64,000 nucleotides of DNA from Paracoccaceae bacterium. Lineage in GTDB: Bacteria; Pseudomonadota; Alphaproteobacteria; Rhodobacterales; Rhodobacteraceae. Shown here piece after piece: positions 52,607 to 61,649 of the stretch. Each line of letters starts with the position of its first letter. The stretch's first letter is position 1. The notes under the pieces were generated by a model. That model was not told where the DNA came from. It ran no database searches and worked only from the letters and a program-made list of their open reading frames with translations. Location of the stretch: assembly GCA_028284705.1 (NCBI GenBank), contig JANQRE010000033.1:33170-97169 (forward strand), written 5' to 3'. Made by a program: the position numbers and the translations under genes.

Positions 52607-53422
52607 ATGGCCTACGAAAGACCGGGCACAGACCCGATTGATTACAATCAATGCCGTTATGGGCACTCGAAATTGCTTTTTCGGGGGCCGAAGCGGGACA
52701 CGAAATCAAAGTACTACGCCTTCATTGGTGGATCGGAAACCTATGGAAAATATGTCGAGAAGCCGTTTGTCGACCTTTTGCAGGAGGCAACCGGACAGGT
52801 CTGCGTGAACTTCGGAGCTGTCAATGCAGGCGTGGACGCTTTTGCGAATGACCCTTCGGTGATCGACATTTGCGGTCACGCGAAAAAGACGATCGTGCAG
52901 GTCATGGGCGCCCAGAACATGTCGAACCGGTTCTATTCGGTGCATCCGCGCCGCAATGACCGCTTCCTGAAAGCCTCGGCGCTGATGGAAACTGTGTACC
53001 GGGAAATCGACTTCACGGAATTCTCCTTCACGCGTCACCTATTGTCGACAATCGAGGTGGTCACACCCGACAAGTTTCCAGCAATGGTCACAGAATTGCA
53101 GGAAGCTTGGGTCGCCCGGATGACAAAACTTCTGCAGGATATCAAAAGTCCGAAAGTGCTGCTTTGGGTCGCCGATCATGAGCCGCGCGAGGCGTGGAGT
53201 GGTCCGGGGCTGGGCAGCGATCCCTTGTTTGTCACCCGGGACATGATCGCGCGGATTGAGGAGCATGTGAGCGAGGTGATCGAAGTCGTTCTGCCGCTTG
53301 ATATTGGCCCGGGCAACTTGGAGGGCATGCTGTACCCGCCGATGGAAATTGATGCGGCACGCGAGATGCTATGTGCGGAAGCGCATGAAATGATTGCAGA
53401 AAAACTTCACGCGGCGCTCTAG
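52607..53422 (+). CDS. DUF6473 family protein
   Basis: A 271-residue soluble-looking protein with the DUF6473 pattern: FRGPKRDTKSKYYAFIGGSE, TYGKYVEKPFVDLLQE, CVNFGAVNAGVDAFANDP, VQVMGAQNMSNRFYSVHPRR and FTRHLLSTIEVVTP. The family is typical of Rhodobacteraceae and its function is unknown. The GGSETYG and GAVNAGVDAF segments suggest an SGNH-hydrolase-like fold, which is only my inference. It is monocistronic, followed by a strong terminator. Confidence 0.8.
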   Translation: MAYERPGTDPIDYNQCRYGHSKLLFRGPKRDTKSKYYAFIGGSETYGKYVEKPFVDLLQEATGQVCVNFGAVNAGVDAFANDPSVIDICGHAKKTIVQVMGAQNMSNRFYSVHPRRNDRFLKASALMETVYREIDFTEFSFTRHLLSTIEVVTPDKFPAMVTELQEAWVARMTKLLQDIKSPKVLLWVADHEPREAWSGPGLGSDPLFVTRDMIARIEEHVSEVIEVVLPLDIGPGNLEGMLYPPMEIDAAREMLCAEAHEMIAEKLHAAL

Positions 53423-53441
53423 CCTGTGCCGAGTAAACGAA

Positions 53442-53466
53442 AAGGCCCGCCAGTCCGGCGGGCCTT
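53442..53466. terminator. Bidirectional terminator between DUF6473 gene and etfA
   Basis: AAGGCCCGCC-AGTCC-GGCGGGCCTT is a perfect 10-bp stem with a 5-base loop, flanked by A-rich bases on one side and T-rich bases on the other, in the 67-base gap between converging genes. Confidence 0.9.
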
Positions 53467-53489
53467 CCTTTGTTACTGATGTGCTGAAA

Positions 53490-54416
53490 TCAGATCGCGT
53501 CGATCAGTTTCGGAACAGCGTCAAAGAGGTCGGCGACAAGACCGTAGTCCGCGACCTGGAAGATCGGCGCTTCTTCGTCCTTGTTGATCGCGACGATGAC
53601 TTTGGAGTCCTTCATACCCGCGAGGTGCTGGATCGCGCCGGAGATGCCGACGGCCACATAAAGGTCGGGTGCAACCACTTTGCCGGTCTGACCGACCTGC
53701 CAATCGTTGGGCGCGTACCCGGAATCGACTGCCGCTCGGGAAGCACCCACGGCAGCGCCAAGCTTGTCGGCGAGTTTTTCGATCAGAGCGAAATCCTCTT
53801 CCGAACCCACACCACGACCGCCTGAGACAACGATCCCCGCGGAGGTGAGTTCCGGGCGGTCGCTCTCCGCAACCTTGTCTTCGACCCACTCGGAAAGACC
53901 CGGATTGCCCGCAGCACCGATGGTCTCGACCGGTGCGGAATTGCCGGTGCCTGCGGCATCGAAGGTCGAGGTCCGAATGGTGACGACCTTGGTCGCGTCG
54001 GCGGATTTCACGGTCTGGATCGCGTTGCCCGCATAGATCGGGCGCTCATAGGTATCGGCATCGACGATACCGGAGACATCCGAGATTACCATAACATCCA
54101 AAAGTGCGGCCACACGGGGCATCACGTTTTTTGCGTCGGTGGTGGCCGGTGCCACGATGTGGCTGTAATCGCCCGCCAGGCTGACGATCAGCGCGGCGGT
54201 GGATTCTGCCAGACGATGGCCAAGCGCGTCATCCTCGGCACAGAGGACTTTCGCAACGCCGTCAATGGTCGCGGCTTCGGCAGCCGCGGCGGCAGCTGAA
54301 GCACCGGCGCAAAGAACGGTCACATCGCCCAGAGCTTGCGCCGCGGTTACAGCCTTGGACGTTGCATCCATAGACAATTCGCCGGAATTCACTTCACCAA
54401 GAAGAAGAACAGCCAT
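53490..54416 (-). CDS. etfA: Electron transfer flavoprotein subunit alpha
   Basis: FAD-binding subunit of ETF, which accepts electrons from acyl-CoA dehydrogenases and passes them to ETF-ubiquinone oxidoreductase. The 308 residues have the N-terminal [18 protein letters not shown] and C-terminal FAD motifs [17 protein letters not shown] (here [38 protein letters not shown]) with [16 protein letters not shown]. It is one base from etfB and clearly cotranscribed with it. It is the natural partner of Mcd at 41906. Confidence 0.96.
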   Translation of the reverse strand: MAVLLLGEVNSGELSMDATSKAVTAAQALGDVTVLCAGASAAAAAAEAATIDGVAKVLCAEDDALGHRLAESTAALIVSLAGDYSHIVAPATTDAKNVMPRVAALLDVMVISDVSGIVDADTYERPIYAGNAIQTVKSADATKVVTIRTSTFDAAGTGNSAPVETIGAAGNPGLSEWVEDKVAESDRPELTSAGIVVSGGRGVGSEEDFALIEKLADKLGAAVGASRAAVDSGYAPNDWQVGQTGKVVAPDLYVAVGISGAIQHLAGMKDSKVIVAINKDEEAPIFQVADYGLVADLFDAVPKLIDAI

Positions 54417-55177
54417 CAGAGAACCCCCGCTTCGTCTTTGAGTTTCGTCACAAGCTCTTCAACCGAGCCCACTTTCACGCCGGCTTTGCGCGCTTCCGGC
54501 TCTGCCGTGGCGACGATCTCCAGGCGCGGCGTAGCGTCTGCGCCATAATCCGCCGGGGTTTTCTCATCCAACGGTTTTTTCTTTGCTTTCATGATGTTGG
54601 GCAAAGAGGCATAGCGCGGCTCGTTGAGGCGCAGGTCTACGGTCAGAACCGTTGGCATGCTCACTTTGATCGTTTGCAGACCGCCATCCACTTCGCGGGT
54701 CACGATCGCCTTGTCCCCCTCGATATCGACATCGGAGGCAAAAGTCGCCTGGCTCCATCCCATCAGGGCCGAGAGCATCTGACCGGTCGCATTCATATCA
54801 TTGTCGATGGCTTGCTTGCCGCAGATCACCAGACCCGGCTGCTCTTCATCGACCACACCTTTGAGGATTTTTGCCACGGCGAGCGGTTCGATATCGGTGT
54901 GCACATCGTCGGCGGCCACAACTAGGATTGCGCGATCCGCGCCCATCGCCAGAGCGGTCCGCAGGGTTTCCTGCGCCTGTTTCACCCCGACGGAGACCGC
55001 AACGATCTCATCCGCCTTGCCCGCTTCTTTCAACCGGATCGCGGCTTCGACGGCGATCTCGTCAAACGGGTTCATGGACATTTTCACATTGGCAAGATCG
55101 ACGCCGCTGCCATCCGCTTTCACGCGGACTTTCACGTTATAGTCGATCACGCGCTTGACAGGCACGAGGACCTTCAT
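54416..55177 (-). CDS. etfB: Electron transfer flavoprotein subunit beta
   Basis: AMP-binding ETF subunit. The 253 residues start [17 protein letters not shown] and hold the recognition loop region [23 protein letters not shown] (family signature with conserved Leu) and [21 protein letters not shown]. The start at 55177 is the familiar etfB N-terminus; the longer frame is rejected. It precedes etfA in the transcript and follows the adenosyltransferase gene by about 160 bases. Confidence 0.96.
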   Translation of the reverse strand: MKVLVPVKRVIDYNVKVRVKADGSGVDLANVKMSMNPFDEIAVEAAIRLKEAGKADEIVAVSVGVKQAQETLRTALAMGADRAILVVAADDVHTDIEPLAVAKILKGVVDEEQPGLVICGKQAIDNDMNATGQMLSALMGWSQATFASDVDIEGDKAIVTREVDGGLQTIKVSMPTVLTVDLRLNEPRYASLPNIMKAKKKPLDEKTPADYGADATPRLEIVATAEPEARKAGVKVGSVEELVTKLKDEAGVL

Positions 55178-55199
55178 TGGCGGTATCTCCCAGTTAAGT

Positions 55200-55218
55200 G
55201 TCTGCAAAATGCACAGAC
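55200..55218. promoter_or_regulatory. Inverted repeat upstream of etfB
   Basis: GTCTG-CAAAATGCA-CAGAC: perfect 5-bp arms around a centre that includes TTTTGCA on the minus strand. It lies 23-41 bases upstream of the etfB start, a likely core-promoter position. A second, wider repeat is at 55306-55332. Confidence 0.3.
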
Positions 55219-55305
55219 GGCCAAATTTCTCGGGCAAGGATTAACGGAGCAAAACGGGAGAAAACAGGCCAAAATCGACGCGGACAGCAAATCTGACGTC
55301 GCGTT

Positions 55306-55332
55306 TGTGAAATTTTTCAAACTTTTTTCACA
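55306..55332. promoter_or_regulatory. AT-rich inverted repeat between adenosyltransferase gene and etfB
   Basis: TGTGAAA (55306-55312) and TTTCACA (55326-55332) are perfect inverted arms with a 13-base spacer. It lies just downstream of the minus-strand adenosyltransferase stop and 129 bases or more upstream of etfB, so it may be a weak 3' hairpin or a distal regulator site. Confidence 0.3.
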
Positions 55333-55340
55333 TGAGCGCG

Positions 55341-55913
55341 CTAACGGTTGGCACCCGGCACCCACAAGACGTCATCTTTGCCGTCATTATTGGCGATCCG
55401 CGCGGCGACGAAGAACCAGTCCGAGAGGCGATTGAGGTACTTCACTGCCGCCGGGTTGACGCTCTCCATCGTGGCAAGCTCGACGGATAAGCGCTCGGCG
55501 CGCCGCGACACTGTCCGGGAGAGATGCAGATGCGCCGCGAGTGCCGACCCACCGGGCAGTATGAAGGAGCGCAGAGGCTCGAGCGCCTCATTCATTGCGT
55601 CAATCTCGGTTTCAAGCCGCGCGACCTGCGCATCGGAGACGCGCAAGGGCGGGTACTCTGACTCGGCATCTTGCTCCATGTCCGGGCGACACAGATCGGC
55701 ACCAAGATCAAAAAGATCGTTCTGGATGGCTGCCAGTTGATTATCCATCTCGCCGCCTGCATGCAGTCGGGCCAGGCCGACCGTTGCATTCGCCTCATCG
55801 ACCGTGCCGTAAGCAGTTACGCGCATGGAGTGTTTCGCAACGCGCGCGCCGTTGCCAAGCGCGGTTTCGCCCGCATCGCCGGTCTTGGTGTAGATCTTGT
55901 TCAGAACGACCAT
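55341..55913 (-). CDS. Cob(I)alamin adenosyltransferase, PduO type
   Basis: Makes adenosylcobalamin from cob(I)alamin and ATP. The 190 residues start MVVLNKIYTKTGDAGETALGNG, the PduO N-terminal ATP-binding motif, and contain GTVDEANATVGLARL, LRSFILPGGSALAAHLHLSRTV and RRAERLSVELA, with the conserved Arg/Glu residues. AdoCbl is needed by ethylmalonyl-CoA and methylmalonyl-CoA mutases, so the position next to etfBA and hbd fits the pathway. The start at 55913 is preferred over the longer frame; the upstream HIG1-like gene ends one base away. Confidence 0.92.
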   Translation of the reverse strand: MVVLNKIYTKTGDAGETALGNGARVAKHSMRVTAYGTVDEANATVGLARLHAGGEMDNQLAAIQNDLFDLGADLCRPDMEQDAESEYPPLRVSDAQVARLETEIDAMNEALEPLRSFILPGGSALAAHLHLSRTVSRRAERLSVELATMESVNPAAVKYLNRLSDWFFVAARIANNDGKDDVLWVPGANR

Positions 55914-55914
55914 A

Positions 55915-56124
55915 TCACGCGCCTCCCATGCGGCGGAAAAACACGAAGGCAAGGATCAGAAGGATCGCAATGAACTGTCCATAGATACGATAGCGCATGA
56001 TCCTGTTGGCGTGCTTGCGGTTGAACTCGCCGCCCTTCGCAAAGCCGCCGATGCCCACGAGCAGGATGCCGAGCACCACCAGACAGGCGATGGCGGCGAC
56101 GATAAACAGAGGGTCTTGCATCAT
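55915..56124 (-). CDS. Twin-helix small membrane protein (HIG1-like)
   Basis: A 69-residue protein with two membrane helices (about 5-27 and 48-65) joined by a short basic loop (GGEFNRKHANRIMRYRI), the HIG1_N pattern. Alphaproteobacterial members are thought to associate with respiratory complexes; the exact role here is unknown. Two adjacent ATG codons (56124 and 56121) are both possible starts. It is directly upstream of the adenosyltransferase gene. Confidence 0.82.
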   Translation of the reverse strand: MMQDPLFIVAAIACLVVLGILLVGIGGFAKGGEFNRKHANRIMRYRIYGQFIAILLILAFVFFRRMGGA

Positions 56125-56166
56125 GGGATCGGTTCCTTGCGGTGTGGCCTCAGCACCTAGCAGGGC

Positions 56167-56997
56167 CTAGCCGCGAGACAAGACCCAATCCATCGCGCGG
56201 GTCGGCAGAAGCCGCTTCAACGTTGCCATAATATAGGTCGGTGTGGTGACGAAGTAACGCGGTTTTGGATTGGGGTGTTCCAGGGCGTGGATCAGTTTCT
56301 TGCTGACCGCGGAGGCAGGCAATTCGAATGGGTCCGGGCCGCGATCCTCGTAGAGACGTTTCAGCAGCGAGCGCTGATATTGCTCATTGCGCGGGCTTGC
56401 GTCCACGTCGATCCATTTCTCAAAATGTGGGATCGCGTTCTGGCGAATTTTGGAGGTGATCGGCCCCGGTTCGATCAGGATCACCTTGATCGGTGTGTCG
56501 CGCATCTCGATCCTGAGCGTGTCCGTAAGTCCCTCCATCGCAAATTTCGTTGCGACATAGGCTCCGCGCCAGCGCAGCACGGTGAACCCCAGAACCGACG
56601 AACAGTTGAGAATCCGGCCATGCCCCTGGGCCCGCATCACCGGAATCACTTGTCGTGTAAGCTCATGATATCCAAAGAGATTTGTCTCGAAGATCGCCCG
56701 CAGCGCATCGGTGGGCAAATCCTCCACCGCGCCCGGAATGCCGTAAGCTCCGTTGTTGAACAGCGCATCAAGCGTGCCGCCCGTGCGGCTCAAGGCCTCT
56801 TGCAAACCCTCGGTAGTCGACGCGGTGCTTTCGTAATCAAGCACGAAGCTTTCAAGCCCCTCACTCTCAAGTCGCGCGCAATCTTCGGCCTTCCGGCAGG
56901 TTGCAAAGACACGCCAGCCGCGCCCATGCAGGGTCTTGGCCGCATCATAACCGATGCCGCTGGAACACCCCGTGATCAGGATGGATTTCTTCGCCAT
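56167..56997 (-). CDS. Short-chain dehydrogenase/reductase
   Basis: A 276-residue classical SDR. The dinucleotide motif is SILITGCSSGIGYDAAKTL, catalytic Ser is in RILNCSSVLGFT and the Y-x3-K pair is in GAYVATKFAMEG. A C-terminal extension with PRYFVTTPTYIMATLKRLLP is typical of the long-chain or retinol-type SDRs. Substrate unknown. It is separated by 42 bases from the HIG1-like gene and probably heads the minus-strand unit leading to etfBA. Confidence 0.87.
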   Translation of the reverse strand: MAKKSILITGCSSGIGYDAAKTLHGRGWRVFATCRKAEDCARLESEGLESFVLDYESTASTTEGLQEALSRTGGTLDALFNNGAYGIPGAVEDLPTDALRAIFETNLFGYHELTRQVIPVMRAQGHGRILNCSSVLGFTVLRWRGAYVATKFAMEGLTDTLRIEMRDTPIKVILIEPGPITSKIRQNAIPHFEKWIDVDASPRNEQYQRSLLKRLYEDRGPDPFELPASAVSKKLIHALEHPNPKPRYFVTTPTYIMATLKRLLPTRAMDWVLSRG

Positions 56998-57033
56998 GGA
57001 CCCTTGGCTATGTCAGCCAGCGGGCAGGTGCAA

Positions 57034-57657
57034 TCACCCGGCGTCTTTGGCGAGAAACTTCGCCGACATATAGGCTTCGATCCCGGTCTCGATGATGTAG
57101 ACCTTCGCCCAGCCATTATCGAGCATCTCTACGATCTCGGCGCTTTCTCCGCGCACGGTCTGACCGACGACACCGTTGCGGGTCGAGGCACCTGAGCGCA
57201 GGTTCACCCGCTGTCCCGTCACGGTCCAGATCTCACCAACGGGGCCGCGCGGCGTCTCGGCGGTTTCGGTTTGCGGCAGGATGGCGGCCGGCGTGGCGAC
57301 CGTCCCGGTTGCGGGTTGCAGGACCAGGGTGGGCCGCGTTTCCGCCGCGGTCTCCTCTACGGCGCTTGCGACGAGGGCCTCGACCTTTTCGTCCAGCGCT
57401 GTGGTTTCAATCGGCGCGATCAGGTCGCCGGTGTCGGAGCCGGTTGCCGTGCTTTCAGACGCATCCGCCTCGACGGTTTCAGGCAGTGGCGCCGTTTCGG
57501 TAAGTGCGGCGCGGGTCACTTCGACCTCTTCCGCAACCGGGGTCGGCGCCACGACCGGTTCTGCTCTGGCGTATTTCGAGGGATCATAGCCCTCGCCACC
57601 GAACAGGATCAGGACCGCGTAAATCGACAAACAAAGACCCAAGACCCACTTAAACAT
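57034..57657 (-). CDS. Bacterial SH3 (SH3b) domain protein
   Basis: A 207-residue protein with one N-terminal membrane helix (FKWVLGLCLSIYAVLILFGG), a long Thr/Val/Glu-rich linker of about 110 residues, and a C-terminal SH3b domain (VTGQRVNLRSGASTRNGVVG then WAKVYIIETGIEAYMSAKFL). SH3b domains in such proteins usually bind peptidoglycan or act as periplasmic adaptors. Function not established. It is divergent from parC. Confidence 0.83.
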   Translation of the reverse strand: MFKWVLGLCLSIYAVLILFGGEGYDPSKYARAEPVVAPTPVAEEVEVTRAALTETAPLPETVEADASESTATGSDTGDLIAPIETTALDEKVEALVASAVEETAAETRPTLVLQPATGTVATPAAILPQTETAETPRGPVGEIWTVTGQRVNLRSGASTRNGVVGQTVRGESAEIVEMLDNGWAKVYIIETGIEAYMSAKFLAKDAG

Positions 57658-57790
57658 GATTCCCCCCTAAACCGCTTGTTCTTATGGCGCTGAGTATACC
57701 GGATCGCGCCGGATTTGCGTGGGAAAGTTTTCCACATCCTCCCCGCAATCGCCGTTTACGCCGGATTCGCGGGGCGCTACAACTAGGTCT

Positions 57791-60139
57791 ATGGCAGGCG
57801 AAGCAGACGACGACAATATAGAGCCTGAAATTCATGCAGAACCGCTGCGCCGCGCGATCGGTGAGCGGTATCTTCAGTATGCGTTGTCGACGATTATGCA
57901 TCGCGCCTTGCCCGATGCGCGGGACGGATTGAAGCCTGTGCACCGCCGGATTCTCTACGCGATGAGCCGTTTGCGGCTGACCGCAGGTGGCAAATTTCTG
58001 AAATCCGCCAAGATCAGCGGCGACACGATGGGCGATTTCCACCCCCACGGAGACGGCGCGATCTATGACGCGATGGCCCGCCTCGCGCAGGATTTCAACG
58101 TGCGCTACCCGCTCGTGGACGGGCAGGGGAATTTCGGCAATATCGATGGTGATAACCCGGCCGCCTCGCGTTACACCGAGGCGCGGATGACGGTCTTCGC
58201 AGAGGCGCTGCTGGAGGGTCTCGACGAAAACGCGGTCGATTTTCGCGACAATTACGATGGCCGTCTGGAAGAGCCGGTTGTCCTGCCTGCAAGCTATCCG
58301 AACCTCTTGGCCAATGGCGCCAGCGGCATCGCGGTGGGCATGGCGACCAATATCCCGCCGCACAATCTTGATGAGCTGATCGGCGCTTGCCTGCATCTGA
58401 TCAAAGCGCCCAATGCGCGCGACGACACGCTTCTGGACTACGTGCCGGGACCGGATTTCCCGACCGGCGGTGTCATTGTCGAACCGAAGGAAAGCATCGC
58501 GCAGACCTATGCCACCGGGCGCGGTGCGTTCCGCCTGCGCTGTAAATATGAGGTCGAGGATCTGGGTCGTGGTCAGTGGCAGATCGTGGTCACCGAAATC
58601 CCCTATCAGGTTCAGAAGTCCAAGCTGATCGAAAAGATCGCCGAACTCATTCAACTGAAGAAAACCCCGATCCTCGCTGATGTGCGCGATGAAAGTGCCG
58701 AGGATGTGCGGATCATCCTCGAGCCGAAATCGAAGAATGTCGATGTGGATGTGCTGATGGGGCTCCTGTTCCGCAACTCCGATCTGGAGGTGCGGTTCTC
58801 GCTCAACATGAACGTGCTGATTGATGGTCTGACGCCGAAGGTCTGCTCGCTGAAGGAGGTACTGCGCGCTTTCCTCGACCATCGCCGCGACGTGCTTCTG
58901 CGCCGCTCCAAGCACCGGCTGGAGAAGATCGACCATCGCCTCGAAGTGCTCGAAGGCTTCATCGTCGCCTTCCTCAATCTCGACCGGGTGATCGACATCA
59001 TCCGCTATGATGAGGATCCGAAAATCGCTCTGATGTTCGAGGATTGGTCCAAAGAACACATCCGCGCCACCTCCGAACGTGATTACAAACCGCCGCTGAT
59101 CCCAGAGGATCAGGACGACCCGAGCCTCACCGAAGTGCAGGCCGAGGCGATCCTGAACATGCGCCTGCGCTCCCTGCGGCGTCTCGAAGAGCTGGAATTG
59201 AAGAAAGAGCGCGACGAGTTGATGCAGGAGCGCGCCGATATCGAGGACCTGCTGGAAAGCGAAGACCTGCAATGGTCGAAGATTGCCGAGCAGTTGCGCG
59301 AAACCCGCAAGGTCTTCGGTGCAAAGTCCGAGGGTGGCGCGCGGCGCACGCAGTTTGGCGAGGCGGCGGAGGTCGAGGACGTGCCGCTCGAAGCTATGAT
59401 CGAGAAAGAGCCGATCACCGTTGTCTGCTCAAAAATGGGCTGGGTCCGCGCCATGACCGGCCATATCGATCTGACCCGCGAGCTGAAATTCAAGGATGGC
59501 GATGAGGGCCGCTTCATCTTCCACGCCGAGACCACCGATCGTTTGCTGGTTTTCGGCTCAAATGGCCGGTTTTACACGATTTCTGCAGCCAATCTGCCCG
59601 GCGGCCGCGGCATGGGCGAGCCTTTGCGTCTGATGTGCGACCTGCCGAACGAGGCCGAAATCGTCGCGCTTTTCATCCACAAACTCGACCGCAAATTGCT
59701 GGTGGCAAGCTCCGCCGGCGACGGGTTCATCGTACCGGAAAACGACGTGCTGGCGCAGACCCGCACCGGCAAACAGGTGCTCAAAGTGAAGGATGACATT
59801 CGTGCGGTGGCCTGCACGCCGGTCGCCGGAGACCACGTCGCGGTGGTCTCGCAGAACGGCAAGTTCCTGGTCTTTCCGGCCGACGAACTGCCCGAAATGG
59901 GCCGCGGCAAAGGCGTGCGCATCCAGAAATACAACAAAGCCCGCGGGCGGCAGGGATCGCTGGAACTCGATGGGGGCCTCAGCGACATCACCACCTTCAA
60001 CTGGGCCGAGGGTCTGAGTTGGGAGATGGGCGGCGGCAAAACCCGCACCGAGCCCGACATGACCGAGTGGCTCGGCAAACGCGCCGGCGTTGGCAAGCGT
60101 CCCCCTTACGGCTTCCCCAAGACCAACAGATTTTCCTAG
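57791..60139 (+). CDS. parC: DNA topoisomerase IV subunit A
   Basis: Cleaves and reseals DNA to decatenate chromosomes with ParE. The 782 residues have the winged-helix/Toprim-acceptor region RYLQYALSTIMHRALPDARD (residues 27-46), the catalytic Tyr Y128 in NPAASRYTEARMT, and a C-terminal beta-pinwheel with repeats such as VTGHIDLTREL, GGRGMGEPLRLM and RTGKQVLKVKDDIRAV. The start MAGEADDD at 57791 is preferred over the longer frame. It is monocistronic; ParE is not in the window. Confidence 0.94.
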   Translation: MAGEADDDNIEPEIHAEPLRRAIGERYLQYALSTIMHRALPDARDGLKPVHRRILYAMSRLRLTAGGKFLKSAKISGDTMGDFHPHGDGAIYDAMARLAQDFNVRYPLVDGQGNFGNIDGDNPAASRYTEARMTVFAEALLEGLDENAVDFRDNYDGRLEEPVVLPASYPNLLANGASGIAVGMATNIPPHNLDELIGACLHLIKAPNARDDTLLDYVPGPDFPTGGVIVEPKESIAQTYATGRGAFRLRCKYEVEDLGRGQWQIVVTEIPYQVQKSKLIEKIAELIQLKKTPILADVRDESAEDVRIILEPKSKNVDVDVLMGLLFRNSDLEVRFSLNMNVLIDGLTPKVCSLKEVLRAFLDHRRDVLLRRSKHRLEKIDHRLEVLEGFIVAFLNLDRVIDIIRYDEDPKIALMFEDWSKEHIRATSERDYKPPLIPEDQDDPSLTEVQAEAILNMRLRSLRRLEELELKKERDELMQERADIEDLLESEDLQWSKIAEQLRETRKVFGAKSEGGARRTQFGEAAEVEDVPLEAMIEKEPITVVCSKMGWVRAMTGHIDLTRELKFKDGDEGRFIFHAETTDRLLVFGSNGRFYTISAANLPGGRGMGEPLRLMCDLPNEAEIVALFIHKLDRKLLVASSAGDGFIVPENDVLAQTRTGKQVLKVKDDIRAVACTPVAGDHVAVVSQNGKFLVFPADELPEMGRGKGVRIQKYNKARGRQGSLELDGGLSDITTFNWAEGLSWEMGGGKTRTEPDMTEWLGKRAGVGKRPPYGFPKTNRFS

Positions 60140-60194
60140 GGCGGTAGCCGCATCAAGGGTCTCGAAGGTTAAGAATTGCGGGCGACGAACCTCG

Positions 60195-61589
60195 CTACGC
60201 CGCCGCCTCCGCTGTCTTGCGCTGACCCGTTGGATCGACCGGCTCGACATTCAGCCAGACCCCGCCATCAGGGCGTAGCGTGACGATCAGGACCGGCTTC
60301 GGATCGCGCCCTGCCACCCGTGTGAACCGGAACCGCGACAGGATCGTCGCCAACACGATCACCGCTTCCTGAATGGCAAAACTCATGCCAATACAAACCC
60401 GTGGGCCGTCGCCAAAAGGCAGGTATTGGAACCGGTCAATATCATGCCCCGGCGCAAATCGGTTGGGGTCAAATGCGTGCGGATCGTCCCAAAGCTCGTA
60501 AGAGCGATGCAGCGCATAGATCGGCAGCGCGACCGTGTCGCCTTTGCGAATTTCGCGTCCGCAAAGCGTGTCGGCTTTCTGGGCCGTTCGTGACAGGAAT
60601 GCCGCCGGGGGATAAAGCCGGAGCGTCTCGTCAATGACCTGCCGCGTATAGGGCAGGTTGGGCAGATCGTCCGCTGTCGCTGTGCGCCCGCGCAAAACGT
60701 CTTGCGCCTCATGGCGAACTTTCTCCTGAACCGATGGATCAAATGCGCAGAGATACAGCGCCCAGGCGAGCGTTAGTGCAGTCGTCTCATGCCCTGCCAC
60801 GATGAACGCCAAAAGGTTGTCCCGCAGCTCTGAATTGTTCATTTTCCGTTTGGTTTCAGGGTCTTCGCCTTCCATGAGCAGATCGAGAAGGTCGGGGATA
60901 TCACCGCCCCCTTTGCGCTGTCGCAACTCGATGGCGCTGTCGGACATCGACTTCATCCGCTTGATCCCGACAGAGCCGAACATCCGGCCCGGGCGGGGCA
61001 CCCAATCGGGCGCGTTCAGCATATCCAGCAGGGAGATTTTCGCCGTCGAGTCGATATAGATCTCGAAACTCTTCTGCAGCACGTCACTGTCAAAGGCGCT
61101 GTCGCCCGAGAAGGTGACGTCCGAGATGACTTCGAACGTCGTCTTCACCATCTCTTCCAATAGGTCCGCCGCACGTCCCTTCTGCGCTGCAATCCGGTCG
61201 CAGGCCCGATCTGCCGCAGCTTCCATCACCGGCGAGAGGTTCGAGATATTGCGGTGGGTAAAGACCGGCGCCGCCGCCCGCCGCTGCCATTTCCAATGCG
61301 CCCCCTCGGCGACAAACAGCGAGTCCCCGATGGCGGGCCGCAGGATGTTTTTGGTGACGTTGGATTTCGGATAGTCGTCAAGCCGGTCCCGCAGGATCAG
61401 CCGCAACGCTTCAGGGTCCATCACCATATGCCACCGTGCACCGGTCTTGCCGGACACAATCGGCTGGTGCAGCGCGATCTCCGGTATGATCTCCAGCAAG
61501 TTCCGCCGCGCCGCTTTCAGCGACTGCAGAATGGTCCACGGCTCGGTGACAAGCGGGACCATCGGCGGGTATTTTTCGGCGCTATCCAT
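60195..61589 (-). CDS. Cytochrome P450, copy 1
   Basis: A 464-residue P450 monooxygenase. The oxygen-binding I-helix is AGHETTALTLAWALYLCAFD, the ExxR pair is in ETLRLYPP, and the heme loop is FGDGPRVCIGMSF with heme-ligating Cys C399. The likely role is hydroxylation of a small hydrophobic molecule; a redox partner is not nearby. It is a close paralogue of the gene at 61650 (same motif order, heme Cys at the same residue), with 60 bases between them, so a tandem duplication. Confidence 0.9.
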   Translation of the reverse strand: MDSAEKYPPMVPLVTEPWTILQSLKAARRNLLEIIPEIALHQPIVSGKTGARWHMVMDPEALRLILRDRLDDYPKSNVTKNILRPAIGDSLFVAEGAHWKWQRRAAAPVFTHRNISNLSPVMEAAADRACDRIAAQKGRAADLLEEMVKTTFEVISDVTFSGDSAFDSDVLQKSFEIYIDSTAKISLLDMLNAPDWVPRPGRMFGSVGIKRMKSMSDSAIELRQRKGGGDIPDLLDLLMEGEDPETKRKMNNSELRDNLLAFIVAGHETTALTLAWALYLCAFDPSVQEKVRHEAQDVLRGRTATADDLPNLPYTRQVIDETLRLYPPAAFLSRTAQKADTLCGREIRKGDTVALPIYALHRSYELWDDPHAFDPNRFAPGHDIDRFQYLPFGDGPRVCIGMSFAIQEAVIVLATILSRFRFTRVAGRDPKPVLIVTLRPDGGVWLNVEPVDPTGQRKTAEAAA

Positions 61590-61649
61590 ACATCTCTAGA
61601 GTATTCGCTCAGGGCCGTGAGGCAATCTCTCTGCGCGGAAATGTCCACC

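Noticed and set aside
57650..59272. 540-residue minus-strand frame opposite parC
   Set aside because: Opposite a conserved topoisomerase gene; composition is an antisense artefact.
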